Source of the DNA: Bdellovibrio sp. CG22_combo_CG10-13_8_21_14_all_39_27 | GTDB lineage: Bacteria; Bdellovibrionota; Bacteriovoracia; Bacteriovoracales; Bacteriovoracaceae | Length of the DNA: 64,000 nucleotides | Assembly: GCA_002786715.1 (NCBI GenBank) | Contig: PCTW01000043.1 | Span: forward strand, 37,413-101,412 | Reading direction: 5' to 3' | Part shown: positions 1-8,823 of the stretch, piece after piece | How the letters are laid out: each line of letters begins with the position of its first letter | How positions within the stretch are numbered: position 1 is the first letter of the stretch | Made by a program: the position numbers and the translations under genes | The notes under the pieces: model-generated | Told to the model about the DNA's origin: nothing | Databases searched by the model: none | Seen by the model: only the letters and a program-made list of their open reading frames with translations

Positions 1-374
1 AAGTCCGGCAATAGGACGTTCTTTTTCTGCGGCATACTCTCCATCATCTCGAGAAGCAAACCTTTGCCTCTTTTTAAACGGTAAAACATAAAAGCACTCA
101 TGCCTATGCCGGTGAACAAAGGCTGCAGCTTAAACCATACTCCATCATCGCCTAAAAAAGAGAGGGCTCCCAAAAGAAGAATGAGGAAAAAATTAAATTT
201 AGAAATAGTATGAACATGCTTAGTGAATATTTTTTCGATGAGAACTTCGATCACCGCTAAAATTAAACCACCTGCTAGGGCAATTTTGACTGGATAATTT
301 TCATCAAGATACCAGTAAGCGATCGCCGGTAAAAAGCTGATGAGAAAGAAATTTTTCGAAGGTGCACTTTTCAT
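1..374 (-). CDS. Septation protein A (YciB/IspZ)-like membrane protein, 3' part missing
   Basis: The reading frame runs leftwards from an ATG at 374 and is open to the window edge, giving about 124 residues without a stop. The protein is strongly hydrophobic, with alternating membrane segments (residues about 8-22, 31-45, 60-73, 85-98). The order FLPAIAYWY near the N-terminus, then FFLILLLGALSF, then a WFKLQP patch leading into the next helix, resembles the YciB/IspZ inner-membrane family, which is linked to cell division and envelope integrity. The family is usually about 180 residues, so roughly a third is missing. I rely on remembered family patterns; other small polytopic proteins are possible. 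Confidence 0.55.
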   Translation of the reverse strand, partial: MKSAPSKNFFLISFLPAIAYWYLDENYPVKIALAGGLILAVIEVLIEKIFTKHVHTISKFNFFLILLLGALSFLGDDGVWFKLQPLFTGIGMSAFMFYRLKRGKGLLLEMMESMPQKKNVLLPD

Positions 375-427
375 TAATAAAAGGTACCAAGAGCCTTTTA
401 AAAAGTCTCCTGGTACCTCAAGCTGAC

Positions 428-760
428 TTAGCTTCTTTGTTTATTTTTACGACGTTCTTCTCTCTTGGCTTTAAATTCCGCTTTAGCAGCTTTGCGCTCT
501 TCAGGGCTCATCGCTTTCCATTTCGCTTTTCTCTCTTGGTGCATCGCCTTTCGCTGATCCATTTTCGCCTTAGTTTCAGCATCGGCTCTGTCATACTTCG
601 CTTGCCACTTCACCTTCATTTCAGCTTTTTTGGCCTCACGTTGTTCGGGAGTCATTGATTTAAATTCTTCTCTCATTTTATCGCGCTTAGCTTGATCAAA
701 GGAGAATGCATTACTGGCCAATAAAAAACTAAGAAGAAGTAATCCTGATTTCATTTTCAT
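428..760 (-). CDS. Small secreted charged protein with PEER-type repeats (gene A)
   Basis: This is a 110-residue protein. The start at 760 is chosen because GGAGG lies 7 bases upstream and the N-terminus from there is a clean signal peptide (about 19 residues, ending near NAFS). The frame continues upstream, but that part does not look secretory. The mature protein is almost all helix-forming charged residues (Lys, Arg, Glu) and carries two related units, MTPEQREAKKAEMK and MSPEERKAAKAEFK. These resemble the repeats of gene C (60506-60964) and of Spy/CpxP or DUF3106-type periplasmic proteins. An ECF-type promoter matching those of the sigma locus at 59 kb lies directly upstream. The function is unknown; a periplasmic stress or chaperone-like role is inferred. 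Confidence 0.75.
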   Translation of the reverse strand: MKMKSGLLLLSFLLASNAFSFDQAKRDKMREEFKSMTPEQREAKKAEMKVKWQAKYDRADAETKAKMDQRKAMHQERKAKWKAMSPEERKAAKAEFKAKREERRKNKQRS

Positions 761-789
761 AAAGACCTCCATGATATTCATGTTCCTAA

Positions 790-822
790 CAGTCAATACG
801 ATTGAGAATTGAAAAAGTTTCG
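790..822 (-). promoter_or_regulatory. ECF-sigma-type promoter of gene A
   Basis: On the minus strand CGAAACTTTTT (822-812) is followed by 11 bases and CGTATTGACTG (800-790). A GAAAC-type -35 with a CGT-type -10 is the hallmark of ECF sigma promoters. The same two boxes with the same 11-base spacing occur at 59303-59335 and 59388-59420 around the ECF sigma gene. Transcription would begin near 784, about 25 bases before the ATG of gene A. Confidence 0.75.
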
Positions 823-845
823 AATGAGCTAAGTCTTGGTATTTC

Positions 846-1829
846 TTAAGCTGCTTTCTTGATTTTAGCGTGCCGTTGAAGCTGGTACTCTTCAAAACGG
901 TCTTTCAAATGTTCAGGGTCAAGTATTTCTACTGAGTCCTTAATTTGGTAAAGCCATTCAAGAAGATCGTCACTCATTTCAACACTCGCTGCCCAAATAA
1001 GATCGCCATTCATATTCGACGTCATATAGGGATTACCTAAGAAATGGTAAGGAGGTCGAAGGTCTACGGTCTCAGCATTTTTCACTTTGAGAACCATACG
1101 CTCTTCACTTCCCGCAACGGCCCTAATGGCATTAATGAAATCATCAACCGAACGAGGAGTAAAATTTTGTGTGTAATCACTATTGATTAAAAGGCGGACG
1201 TCTTCGATTTCATTCACAGAAATGCAAATCAAAGAACGGTCCGTATTGTCTTCTCCTACAACTGAGAGTTCTCCTTCGAGAAAAACCAGTCGATGTGGAA
1301 ATAAAGTCGTACTTTTTGAATCTTTCAAGATAACTTGCAGGAGCAACCCTGACTTTAGGCAATCTTCAATTTGCTCAATCATCTTGGCATCATTTTCATG
1401 CATGCGTTTAATGATATTTTGCTTTTCAGATTCCTCTTCAAAGAAGCGAAAGAGATCGAGATCTGCGTATTGCATTTCAACGTGAGTGAGCTTTTCAATC
1501 AACGTTTGGTGTATCGATTTTCCACTGTATTCTTCCAGGAGGGGAAAGTGGGCCTGCAGTGCCATCCATTCACTGACACTCAAATCAATGATGACCCTTT
1601 TCTTATCTTCAGACGGAACAATAATCAGTTCCTCATCTTTACTTTTAACCTCAACCGAACAATCGAAATTTTTAAGAAAGGAGATCACTTCAAAAAGTTC
1701 AGCTCTCTTCAAATCCTCCAGACCTATCAAATAGCGAAAGGCGCTAAGGGAGATTTCTTGTTCCAGTTGGTCTAAGTGCTTTAAAACAGTCCAAAATCGG
1801 TCGTTAAAAATGCGGGGCTCTCGGGCCAT
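846..1829 (-). CDS. WYL-domain transcriptional regulator
   Basis: This 327-residue protein has a start supported by AGAGG upstream. The N-terminal third (about 1-90) is helical and beta-rich, as expected for the winged-helix part of PafBC/YafY-type regulators. The middle holds a WYL-like core around residues 170-210, where PHRLVFLEGELSVVGEDN matches the usual pattern of a basic residue, a short beta hairpin and a tyrosine/valine-glycine strand. The C-terminal region (about 240-320), with PYHFLGNPY and WAASVEMSDDLLEWL, resembles the WCX extension. WYL proteins bind nucleic-acid or nucleotide ligands and often respond to DNA damage. The gene stands alone, divergent from the next gene, and its target is not evident. 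Confidence 0.75.
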   Translation of the reverse strand: MAREPRIFNDRFWTVLKHLDQLEQEISLSAFRYLIGLEDLKRAELFEVISFLKNFDCSVEVKSKDEELIIVPSEDKKRVIIDLSVSEWMALQAHFPLLEEYSGKSIHQTLIEKLTHVEMQYADLDLFRFFEEESEKQNIIKRMHENDAKMIEQIEDCLKSGLLLQVILKDSKSTTLFPHRLVFLEGELSVVGEDNTDRSLICISVNEIEDVRLLINSDYTQNFTPRSVDDFINAIRAVAGSEERMVLKVKNAETVDLRPPYHFLGNPYMTSNMNGDLIWAASVEMSDDLLEWLYQIKDSVEILDPEHLKDRFEEYQLQRHAKIKKAA

Positions 1830-1958
1830 TCGTCTACCTCTCGTTGTGGGAATTCCGTCTTACTCGTAAATTCCAACGCTTAAATACCGTACCAATCTTG
1901 TCGGCTTTGGAAGTGTTTTCCTTTAGCAAAATGTGCAGGTTCAAGCGATAATAACCCT

Positions 1959-2459
1959 ATGATTTTAAAAACGATTATGAAAAACCCTGTTCTTGTGGTC
2001 GGCATTCTCTTCATGGCGATATTCCTGATGGAGGCCAACCGACGTGGCTATCTAGGAAAAAGAGAGAAGCTAGTCCCTAGTTCTTGTAGTGCCGTAAGAC
2101 GAAAATTAGATAAACGTATCCCGGCCAATTGGAAAACCGACTGCATTGGAACTGACTTCAATCACCTCAAGGTAGAAGTTGATTATGTTCTTGAAGAAAA
2201 GACTCTTATTAAAGACGAACAACTAAAACCTATTCTCTACAGAGAAGTGGCCAATTATCTCATCTATATCGCTAAGAATTCTCCTGACGATAATTTAGAA
2301 AGAACCAGACAAGTTCAGCTTCTTTTGAATCATTCGCGATTAAGTATCAATGCGCTGACAGAAGGAAAATACGTTGTGAAACTTGCGACGTTAACGGATA
2401 AGGCGCTTATCGCCCAGCACTTCAAGACCACTGTCCAAGTTCAAGAAATCAAGAAATAA
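1959..2459 (+). CDS. Hypothetical single-pass membrane protein
   Basis: This 166-residue protein is not recognised. It has one N-terminal hydrophobic segment (residues about 7-24) that probably anchors it with the rest in the periplasm. The soluble part has two cysteines (CSAVRRKLDK and TDCIGTD) that could pair. The start may be 1959 or the second ATG at 1977; neither has a strong ribosome site. The last 69 bases overlap, tail to tail, the end of the pseudouridine synthase gene on the other strand. Confidence 0.55.
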   Translation: MILKTIMKNPVLVVGILFMAIFLMEANRRGYLGKREKLVPSSCSAVRRKLDKRIPANWKTDCIGTDFNHLKVEVDYVLEEKTLIKDEQLKPILYREVANYLIYIAKNSPDDNLERTRQVQLLLNHSRLSINALTEGKYVVKLATLTDKALIAQHFKTTVQVQEIKK

Positions 2460-3296
2460 GGGCGCCCGTTCTGCTGTGACGTTATAGATCTGTTGATTCA
2501 CCAAAAATGAATAATGATAGCTATGCAGGAAAAGCCTTGGGGCTTCTGCTCCACCGTAGAATGTATCGCCGATCAAGGGAAAACCGAGGGCGGACATTTG
2601 CACTCTTATTTGATGACGAATCCCAGTCACTAGCTCTACCCAAACGAGAGAAACATTTTTTTCTTCATTATAATGAGCAAGCTTAGTGCGCATAAAAGCG
2701 CGATGGGGAGAATCATCAACCACGATTTGCTTACTGCCTTTCGCCCCTGAGGGTTTGAGAAAGTGCATATGCTCTTCACCCTCAGCAAAATGGCCTTCAA
2801 CCAAACAGAAGTACTCTTTTCTCTTCATAAATTCAGCATGCTCTCTGGCTGCTGTATAAATGTCATCATTTTTGGCCAGCAAAACCACACCTGAAGTTTC
2901 GAAATCCAAACGATGAAGCAAGCCACGATCGTATTGATCTTTATTCACTCTTAGAACTTCAAATTTTTTCATTGAACGCAGACCGGAGAGGAGATTGTCG
3001 TGCTCATCATAACTCAAAGGATGGCAATGAATCTGCCCCGGTTTATTGACTGCCAGAATAAGATCGTCTTCATAGAGAATTTCAATCGGTGGTCCATTGT
3101 AGTCAGCAGAAATCATCCCCACATTTAAAATGCTGGTTGGCAGAAAGAGTTCCTGACGACTTTTGAGATTTGATTTTAAATAATTTTTGGATAAATCTGA
3201 TTTCTTCAGCCTCTGGCGTGATACACCAATGCTTTCCATCAGAAAATTCTCCAAGCTCTCTTCATTGCCCAAGCAACAAAGCGTTGGTGTTCCCAT
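2391..3296 (-). CDS. RluA-family RNA pseudouridine synthase
   Basis: This 301-residue enzyme isomerises uridine to pseudouridine in rRNA or tRNA. The catalytic motif HRLDFETSG is present with Asp131, followed by the usual KEYFCLVEG, GIRHQIRVQM and LFLHSYHYSF blocks. The N-terminal 60 residues contain a helical, basic stretch that may be a weak S4-like RNA-binding part. The gene begins 3 bases after the motB stop, so it is probably co-transcribed with motAB. The exact target base cannot be told. Its 3' end overlaps the converging gene at 1959-2459 by 69 bases. Confidence 0.9.
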   Translation of the reverse strand: MGTPTLCCLGNEESLENFLMESIGVSRQRLKKSDLSKNYLKSNLKSRQELFLPTSILNVGMISADYNGPPIEILYEDDLILAVNKPGQIHCHPLSYDEHDNLLSGLRSMKKFEVLRVNKDQYDRGLLHRLDFETSGVVLLAKNDDIYTAAREHAEFMKRKEYFCLVEGHFAEGEEHMHFLKPSGAKGSKQIVVDDSPHRAFMRTKLAHYNEEKNVSLVWVELVTGIRHQIRVQMSALGFPLIGDTFYGGAEAPRLFLHSYHYSFLVNQQIYNVTAERAPLFLDFLNLDSGLEVLGDKRLIR

Positions 3297-3299
3297 CTC

Positions 3300-4154
3300 T
3301 TACCTACTTGGAACTTTGTGTCCGTCGCTATTGAGATCGCCCTTGCGGATAATAAAATCAACTCTGCGATTGCGACCCGCTTCTGTTTTTGTGTCGACAT
3401 TACCTACCACCTTATCAGGGCGAGTGTCTCCATAAAAAACAGTCGTGATTCGTTCTGGTCGAATCCCGCGACGAATGAGAATACGAGAAACAGCTTGAGC
3501 TCTTGCTGCTGACAATTCAAAAGCATCTTTATTGCCATCGAGAGATTTCTCTCCTCGATCAGAATGTCCTTGCACAAAGACCACCCAGTCTTCATTGGTC
3601 ATCAGCTTCACTAGTTTTTCAAAAGCTTCTACTGACATATCTTCTGGCGAAATGGAACCTTCTTTAAAATAGATTCGATCTTTCAAATTGACTCGAATAC
3701 CTTCTGGCATTTCATAGACATCAGCAAGATCAGACAATCCATAATTATTGAGATCGCCTTTCATCTCTTTCAACGATTCATCACTTTCGCGATTAATCTC
3801 ATGCTTATCGAGAAAGCCTTCTGTCGTTAAAAATTCAATAGGAAAAGGAGCAATGGGTTCCTGACTCTCCATCATTGTTGGAGAATCATCAGGAGATTTA
3901 CCTTTTTCAATAACCTCACCTTGCTTAAGTACGTTACCACCGAAAGCATCGCGAATAGAGCCCAAAGCCGCTTCATATTTTGCTGTTTCAGTTTTCGCCA
4001 TTGAAAGAAGAAGAACGAAGAAGGTCAAAAGCAACGTCACCATGTCTGAAAACGTCGCCATCCACAACGGTAGACCCGGTGGTGGACAATCGGGACATTT
4101 CGGACACTCTTGAGGAGCGTCGTCTCCGCCAGCTGCTGCGTTTTCTTCGGCCAT
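3300..4154 (-). CDS. motB: Flagellar motor stator protein MotB
   Basis: This 284-residue protein couples proton flow to flagellar rotation together with MotA. The single membrane helix (about 29-52) carries the essential proton-binding Asp37 in PLWMATFSDMVTLLLTFF. The C-terminal OmpA-like peptidoglycan-binding domain (about 170-275) has VQGHSDRG, LSAARAQAVSRIL and GRNRRVDFII. The N-terminal tail is unusual in having a CPKCPDCPPP cluster ahead of the helix, which could bind metal or form disulfides. It lies 3 bases downstream of motA, with a good ribosome site (AAGGAG). Confidence 0.97.
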   Translation of the reverse strand: MAEENAAAGGDDAPQECPKCPDCPPPGLPLWMATFSDMVTLLLTFFVLLLSMAKTETAKYEAALGSIRDAFGGNVLKQGEVIEKGKSPDDSPTMMESQEPIAPFPIEFLTTEGFLDKHEINRESDESLKEMKGDLNNYGLSDLADVYEMPEGIRVNLKDRIYFKEGSISPEDMSVEAFEKLVKLMTNEDWVVFVQGHSDRGEKSLDGNKDAFELSAARAQAVSRILIRRGIRPERITTVFYGDTRPDKVVGNVDTKTEAGRNRRVDFIIRKGDLNSDGHKVPSR

Positions 4155-4157
4155 GGA

Positions 4158-4931
4158 TTACGCTCCTTCCTTAGCTTCATCACCAGTCGGTCTTTCAGAT
4201 GGTGGAAGAAAGGCATTCAATTTTTCTTTAATAAGTCGCGGGTTCTCCCCTGCGACAATGCCGAGAGTTCCGGCAATAGTAATACTCATTTTGGTCGCTT
4301 CGTTTCCAGAGCGCACCATCAATTTATTTTTAATGGGAGTTGCAAAAACGTTGGCCAAGATTGAACCATAGAAAGTTGTCAAAAGAGCAACCGCCATAGC
4401 GGGACCAATCGCCGCCGCATCCGAGAGGTTCGCCAACATTTGTACCAGACCAATCAGAGTTCCAATCATTCCGAAAGCCGGGCCGTCAGCTGCCATTTCG
4501 TTCATCATATCGTGAGCGGTTTTGTGTCGGGCTTGCATAGCATCGATTTCCATTTGGAGAATCGAGCTAATAACTTCTGGAGGTCTGTTATCCGCGGCCA
4601 AGGTCATGGCCTTCTTCATAAAGATATCGTCAATTGGAGCTTTTTCCAGAGCGAAGACTGATTCTCTTCTTGCCATCTCTGCGAGCTTGCCAATTTCTTC
4701 AATCGTTGAGGCAGGATCGGCTGGCGTATAAAAGACAGCTTTCATTACATACTTGCCGAAGCTCTTAACTTCTCCGATGTCCCATTTAATAAGAGTGTTA
4801 GCAATAACTCCAAACCCCACCACAACCAGTGATGGAATATCGACGAAGAGCATGACGTCCCCACCGAGAAGAATCGATCCTAGGATCGCCAACATGGCCA
4901 ATGCGAGACCTGCGACAGTTCCAATATCCAT
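4158..4931 (-). CDS. motA: Flagellar motor stator protein MotA
   Basis: This 257-residue protein has four membrane segments (about 5-25, 30-50, 150-170, 180-205) and a large cytoplasmic loop between the second and third that contacts the rotor. The PAFGMIGTLIGLVQML block and the AVALLTTFYGSILANVFATPI block are typical of the MotA/TolQ/ExbB proton-channel superfamily, and the long C-terminal helix with NPRLIKEKLNAFLPP is MotA-like. It is the first gene of motA-motB, preceded by AAGGAAG and by a FliA-like promoter at 4971-4997. Confidence 0.97.
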   Translation of the reverse strand: MDIGTVAGLALAMLAILGSILLGGDVMLFVDIPSLVVVGFGVIANTLIKWDIGEVKSFGKYVMKAVFYTPADPASTIEEIGKLAEMARRESVFALEKAPIDDIFMKKAMTLAADNRPPEVISSILQMEIDAMQARHKTAHDMMNEMAADGPAFGMIGTLIGLVQMLANLSDAAAIGPAMAVALLTTFYGSILANVFATPIKNKLMVRSGNEATKMSITIAGTLGIVAGENPRLIKEKLNAFLPPSERPTGDEAKEGA

Positions 4932-4970
4932 GGAATACTTCCTTGTTCAAAAAATCCGTTTCGAACAAAG

Positions 4971-4997
4971 TATCGGATGCTTAACTCATGAGCTTTA
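4971..4997 (-). promoter_or_regulatory. Candidate FliA (sigma-28) promoter of motAB
   Basis: On the minus strand TAAAGCTC (4997-4990) and TCCGATAC resemble the flagellar sigma-28 consensus TAAAGTTT and GCCGATAA. The spacer is one base longer than in enteric bacteria, with 17 bases between TAAA and CCGATA. The site at 56749-56776 has the same 17-base spacing. Transcription would start about 30 bases before the motA ATG. Confidence 0.55.
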
Positions 4998-5071
4998 GAT
5001 AGAAGTCTTTGATATTGCGAAAAGGAAGATTGTTCCGATTAATACTTGAATGATTTTCTTGGTGAAAAATA

Positions 5072-5109
5072 AAAAACCCCGTCTGGAGAGAGTTTCGACG
5101 GGGTTTTTC
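5072..5109 (-). terminator. Rho-independent terminator after the gene at 5151-5489
   Basis: A perfect 12-bp stem, AAAAACCCCGTC paired with GACGGGGTTTTT, with a 13-base loop. It is A-rich on one side and T-rich on the other, so it can work in both directions. It insulates the upstream gene from motAB. Confidence 0.85.
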
Positions 5110-5150
5110 AAAGCTCAGGAGTCATACTGACAGTCGAGCTTTAAGATTCT

Positions 5151-5489
5151 TTAGGAGTTCAGTTCCGTTGAGGTCGATTCTAAATAGTTCAACATTGAAC
5201 TTCTTAGGTCTTCCATCGACAATTCTTCATTATCAAGAAGTAACTCCTTCTTGATAAATTCAATCGGAAATCCAGTTAATTGAGATAAAGATTCCAAAGG
5301 TATCTTTTCCGTTTCACCAATTTCCGGTTGCAACTTGGGCTTACTGCCCTCTAATGCTTCCTTCATGTACACTCCCTTGTCCATCCCTAGTAGCCAGCTA
5401 TATTGTGTCTCTGTAAGCCGTTTTTCTAAGGGCCACTTCTTTCCATCGTGACATTGAAAATCATATCGACTCGCTTTTTTGCCTGTCAA
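5151..5489 (-). CDS. Hypothetical small acidic protein
   Basis: This 112-residue protein is not recognised. The longest frame begins with TTG at 5489, directly after an in-frame stop; an alternative ATG lies at 5384 (77 residues). The N-terminal part is aromatic and basic (RYDFQCHDGKKWPLEKRL), and the C-terminal part looks helical (FPIEFIKKELLLDNEELS). There is no signal peptide. The strong terminator at 5072-5109 directly downstream supports it being a real transcription unit. The start is uncertain. Confidence 0.5.
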   Translation of the reverse strand: MTGKKASRYDFQCHDGKKWPLEKRLTETQYSWLLGMDKGVYMKEALEGSKPKLQPEIGETEKIPLESLSQLTGFPIEFIKKELLLDNEELSMEDLRSSMLNYLESTSTELNS

Positions 5490-5580
5490 TCAACAGCAAG
5501 CATAAAAGGCGGCGTGTAAGAAATTATTAGAGAATTTAAACTATTAGAATTAAACAAAAGTTAAATAGGAAGTCGATTCA

Positions 5581-6756
5581 TCACTGAATTCTAACCAAAA
5601 AAGAATCAATTTTTGCTTGTCTCTCAAGAAATTCTTGCTGATTGCTGCTTAGCAAGGTAATGCCTCCTCCTGCGTGAACATCAATTACAAGCTCGCTAAG
5701 GGCCATCTGAGCACTTCTGATATTTATCGACGATTTGATAGAGTTCTTCCAAGAAATCACTGTAGAGCCACAATAAAAGCCTCGAGGAGTGTTCTCAATT
5801 TGTTTTAGAATCTCCATCACTCTTTTCTTCGGAGCTCCGGTAATTGAGCCACCTGGAAACATCGCCTTCATGACTTGGCCCAAAGTCACTGTATGAGAAA
5901 GCTCTCCTTCCAATACGCCCATTTGATGAACAATTCCCGGAACGAGAAGTTGTTTTTTAAGTTCTTTGATTTCAATAGGTCTCTCTTCTATTCGATACAT
6001 ATCGTTGCGAAGCAGATCGATGATCATATAAAGCTCTGCCTGATCTTTCTCAGAAGATTTTAATTCTTCCCACACTTTTTCAATAGCCTCACCTTCTCCA
6101 AGTGAGCGAGTCCCTTTGATTGGTCTGGTTTCAATTTTTAAAAAATCACTCTGGTTTTCAATATCAAAAAGACATTCAGGTGAATTCGAAATAAAACATT
6201 TATTTAATTGAGGAAGATAACTAAAGTGAGCATATTCACCAGTCCCCTCTCTCTCTCTCGCTAAATTCTCCCAAAGATCAGTCACATGATTGAGTCCATG
6301 AATTTTGTATCGATTTCGATATGTCAGATTATATTGATAGCAATCTCCACGGAGAAGATGCTCATGACCTTTTTGAAAAGCTTCATCATACGTCTTAAAA
6401 TCAATGTCCTCAATGACTTCAAGTTTTAAAGGATGATGAGGAAGTTTTAAAGTGGTTAATTCTTCTACTTTTTGATACTCGAGATGAATGGCCAATGGTG
6501 ATTGTTCTTCAACTAAGTGTGGTAAATCCATCGAGTAAAAACCAAACTCATAAAAGAAATGCCAAATGTGAGGATGACTTCTTTTTTCATTTAAGCAAAA
6601 TTGATTTAATTCATGATTAAGTTCTTCCACAGTAAAGGAAGTTTCTTCATTCGTTAATAAATCAATTTTCTTATGAGAATAATAAAGCGTCCCTTTCAAT
6701 AGTTCGCTTGCGTGCCACCACTTTTTCTCAGAGTAGAATCGAGTAAATGCGCTCAT
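5581..6756 (-). CDS. pabB: Aminodeoxychorismate synthase component I (PabB-like)
   Basis: This 391-residue protein belongs to the chorismate-binding family, which adds ammonia to chorismate for p-aminobenzoate (folate) or anthranilate. The motif IETRPIKGTRS contains PIKGT, whose lysine is typical of PabB, whereas anthranilate synthase has alanine there. The C-terminal blocks MFPGGSITGAPKKRVMEIL and GFYCGSTV complete the active site. The start at 6756 gives a 4-base ATGA overlap with the dnaB stop; a longer frame to 6822 would run into dnaB. No glutamine amidotransferase partner is in the window. Confidence 0.9.
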   Translation of the reverse strand: MSAFTRFYSEKKWWHASELLKGTLYYSHKKIDLLTNEETSFTVEELNHELNQFCLNEKRSHPHIWHFFYEFGFYSMDLPHLVEEQSPLAIHLEYQKVEELTTLKLPHHPLKLEVIEDIDFKTYDEAFQKGHEHLLRGDCYQYNLTYRNRYKIHGLNHVTDLWENLAREREGTGEYAHFSYLPQLNKCFISNSPECLFDIENQSDFLKIETRPIKGTRSLGEGEAIEKVWEELKSSEKDQAELYMIIDLLRNDMYRIEERPIEIKELKKQLLVPGIVHQMGVLEGELSHTVTLGQVMKAMFPGGSITGAPKKRVMEILKQIENTPRGFYCGSTVISWKNSIKSSINIRSAQMALSELVIDVHAGGGITLLSSNQQEFLERQAKIDSFLVRIQ

Positions 6757-8102
6757 GGATGAGATCGAGTATCTGAATCCTGAAATGAAAGGTTTTCGAA
6801 ACTGGTATAAGCACCAACCCATGCGAGCTTGGCCGTTCCCGCTTCACCGGCACGGTTTTTACCCACGATGATTTCAGCAATACCGGGCTCTTTGGTGTCA
6901 GGATTATAAACCTCATCGCGATAAACAAACATCACAATATCGGCATCCTGTTCGATTGAACCTGATTCACGAAGGTCTGCTGTTCCCGGACGTTTGTTCG
7001 GTCTCGCTTCAACTCCACGATTGAGCTGTGAAAGTGCAATCACAGGACACTGAAGTTCCTTGGCGAGAGACTTTAAGCCTTTTGATATTTCAGCAATCTG
7101 TTGTTCACGCGGCAAGGATTTATTATGTGAACTCATGAGTTGCAAGTAATCGATAATCACGAGACCCAATCCACTTTCGGCTTGAATCTTACGACATTGA
7201 CTTTGAATATCAAGAAGAGTTGTACTGCCTGAGTCGTTAATAAAAATAGGATAACTAGAAAGCTCCTGAACCGCGCGACCGAGCGAACGAAGATCGGTGT
7301 CAAGGAAATTCTTTGTTCTGATTCTTTTTGAATCCACTTTGGCCCGAGAAGACAAAAGTCTCATCGAAAGTTCTTTTGCCATCATTTCCAGAGAGAAAAT
7401 GGCCACTGGCAATTTGGTTTGAGCAGTAACATTAAGTCCGATATTCAGAGCAAAAGAGGTCTTCCCCATGGCCGGACGAGCGGCAAGAATAATAAGCTGA
7501 CCAGGTTGCATCCCAAGGAGTCTTTCATCAAGAGTGCCAAAGCCTGTCGGTAACCCTTGAATCTCTCCAACTTGGCGTGTGGTATCTTCGAGTTCTTTGA
7601 GATTTTCTCGCAAACAACTCTTGAGATCAACCATCTTGCCCGATTTGGCATCATTAGTGAGTTTAAAAAAGCTGGCTTCAACTTCTGAAATAAATTCATC
7701 AGTACGACCTTGATGAGTAAACCCCATCTCGACAACTCTTTGAGCGGTTCGAATAATTTCGCGCATACTCGATTTGTCTTTAACTGTTTTGCCATAATAA
7801 GCAATATTGGCCGAAGAAAAGTGCTCGCCACCAATTTCAGTAATGACTGATGAGCCACCAATTTCTTCCAACTTTCCTAATTCATTTAAACGAGAAGTGA
7901 CCGTGACGTAATCAATCGGTTGTCTCGAATAAGTGAGGTCAGTGATTGAATTGAAAATAATTCCATACTGTGGGTTGTAAAAATCCTCCGCTTTTAATCG
8001 TAGATCTGTGATCTGATCAAAGGCATCGCTATCGACAAGCAAGCTTCCGATGAGGGAACGTTCGGCAATGAGATCGTGTGGAAGTTCTCGCATTTGAGTC
8101 AT
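6753..8102 (-). CDS. dnaB: Replicative DNA helicase DnaB
   Basis: This 449-residue protein is the normal length for the ring helicase that unwinds DNA at the fork. The N-terminal helical domain (about 1-100) starts PHDLIAERSLIGSLLVDSD. The RecA-like ATPase domain has Walker A in AARPAMGKTSFALNIG (about 207-222), Walker B in GLVIIDYLQLM, and the LRESGSIEQDADIV block near the end. It lies downstream of rplI, the common rpsF-rpsR-rplI-dnaB order, but a terminator between rplI and dnaB suggests partly separate expression. Confidence 0.97.
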   Translation of the reverse strand: MTQMRELPHDLIAERSLIGSLLVDSDAFDQITDLRLKAEDFYNPQYGIIFNSITDLTYSRQPIDYVTVTSRLNELGKLEEIGGSSVITEIGGEHFSSANIAYYGKTVKDKSSMREIIRTAQRVVEMGFTHQGRTDEFISEVEASFFKLTNDAKSGKMVDLKSCLRENLKELEDTTRQVGEIQGLPTGFGTLDERLLGMQPGQLIILAARPAMGKTSFALNIGLNVTAQTKLPVAIFSLEMMAKELSMRLLSSRAKVDSKRIRTKNFLDTDLRSLGRAVQELSSYPIFINDSGSTTLLDIQSQCRKIQAESGLGLVIIDYLQLMSSHNKSLPREQQIAEISKGLKSLAKELQCPVIALSQLNRGVEARPNKRPGTADLRESGSIEQDADIVMFVYRDEVYNPDTKEPGIAEIIVGKNRAGEAGTAKLAWVGAYTSFENLSFQDSDTRSHP

Positions 8103-8147
8103 GATTTTCTCTCTTGTTGGATACCACTATCATGCCTAAATTTTGGG

Positions 8148-8186
8148 CAAAAAAAAAGGCCCTCGGCAGTAAAACTACCGAGGGCC
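8148..8186 (-). terminator. Rho-independent terminator after rplI
   Basis: A hairpin of GGCCCTCGG against CCGAGGGCC, extended by AGT/ACT around a short A-rich loop. On the minus strand it is followed by a run of about ten T residues. It lies between rplI and dnaB and would end or attenuate the ribosomal transcript. Confidence 0.9.
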
Positions 8187-8202
8187 AATGTGGAAAAACG
8201 AA

Positions 8203-8823
8203 TTAACCTCTTAAAAGCTTGTCAGCTTCAGCACGAAGTTTTTCTTCTTCAGTCTGAACTGTTTCACCTTGCGCTGCTTTTTCTGCAGCAAGAGCGTCAG
8301 CTTTTGCTTGCTCTTCTTTCTTTTGCTTAGCGAATGCTTCTAACTCAGCTTGCTTCTTCTTAAGCTCTTCAGCTTGGACTGGATCGATAGCAACTTTAAC
8401 TTTGAAAGTTGTTTCAACTCCTGAGAAGATCTTAGCTTTTACGTTGTAAGCACCAAGATTCTTGATTGGTTGGTCAGGAGTTAAGTGACGTTTTTCAACT
8501 TCAATTCCCTTTCCTGCTAATTCTTTTGCAAGTTCTGTCATTGTTACTGTACCAAACAACTTGTTGTTGGCACCAACACGACGAATGAGGTTTAACTCAA
8601 GTCCTGCAAGTTTAGCTTTGATTGCTTCAGCGGCATCTTTTTCGGCTGCCATTTTCTTGCTTAAAGCTTTCTTTTGATTTTCTAATTGCTTTTTGTGTGA
8701 ATCATCAGCGATTACAGCAACTCTCTTAGGTAATAAGAAGTTACGTGCATATCCTTGAGAAACATTCACGAGATCACCGATATTCCCTAATGCGGGAACC
8801 TTTTCAGTAAGAATGACTTTCAT
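8203..8823 (-). CDS. rplI: 50S ribosomal protein L9 with C-terminal extension
   Basis: This 206-residue protein has residues 1-148 matching L9: MKVILTEKVPALGNIGDLVNV, then GYARNFLLPK, the long connecting helix, and the C-terminal domain with FGTVT and IKNLGAYNVKAKI. Typical L9 ends near 150; here about 55 extra residues form a Lys/Glu/Ala-rich helix (about 150-205), probably a coiled or disordered tail. The start overlaps the stop of the upstream membrane gene by 4 bases (ATGA), and GAAGGAG lies before the start codon. Confidence 0.96.
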   Translation of the reverse strand: MKVILTEKVPALGNIGDLVNVSQGYARNFLLPKRVAVIADDSHKKQLENQKKALSKKMAAEKDAAEAIKAKLAGLELNLIRRVGANNKLFGTVTMTELAKELAGKGIEVEKRHLTPDQPIKNLGAYNVKAKIFSGVETTFKVKVAIDPVQAEELKKKQAELEAFAKQKKEEQAKADALAAEKAAQGETVQTEEEKLRAEADKLLRG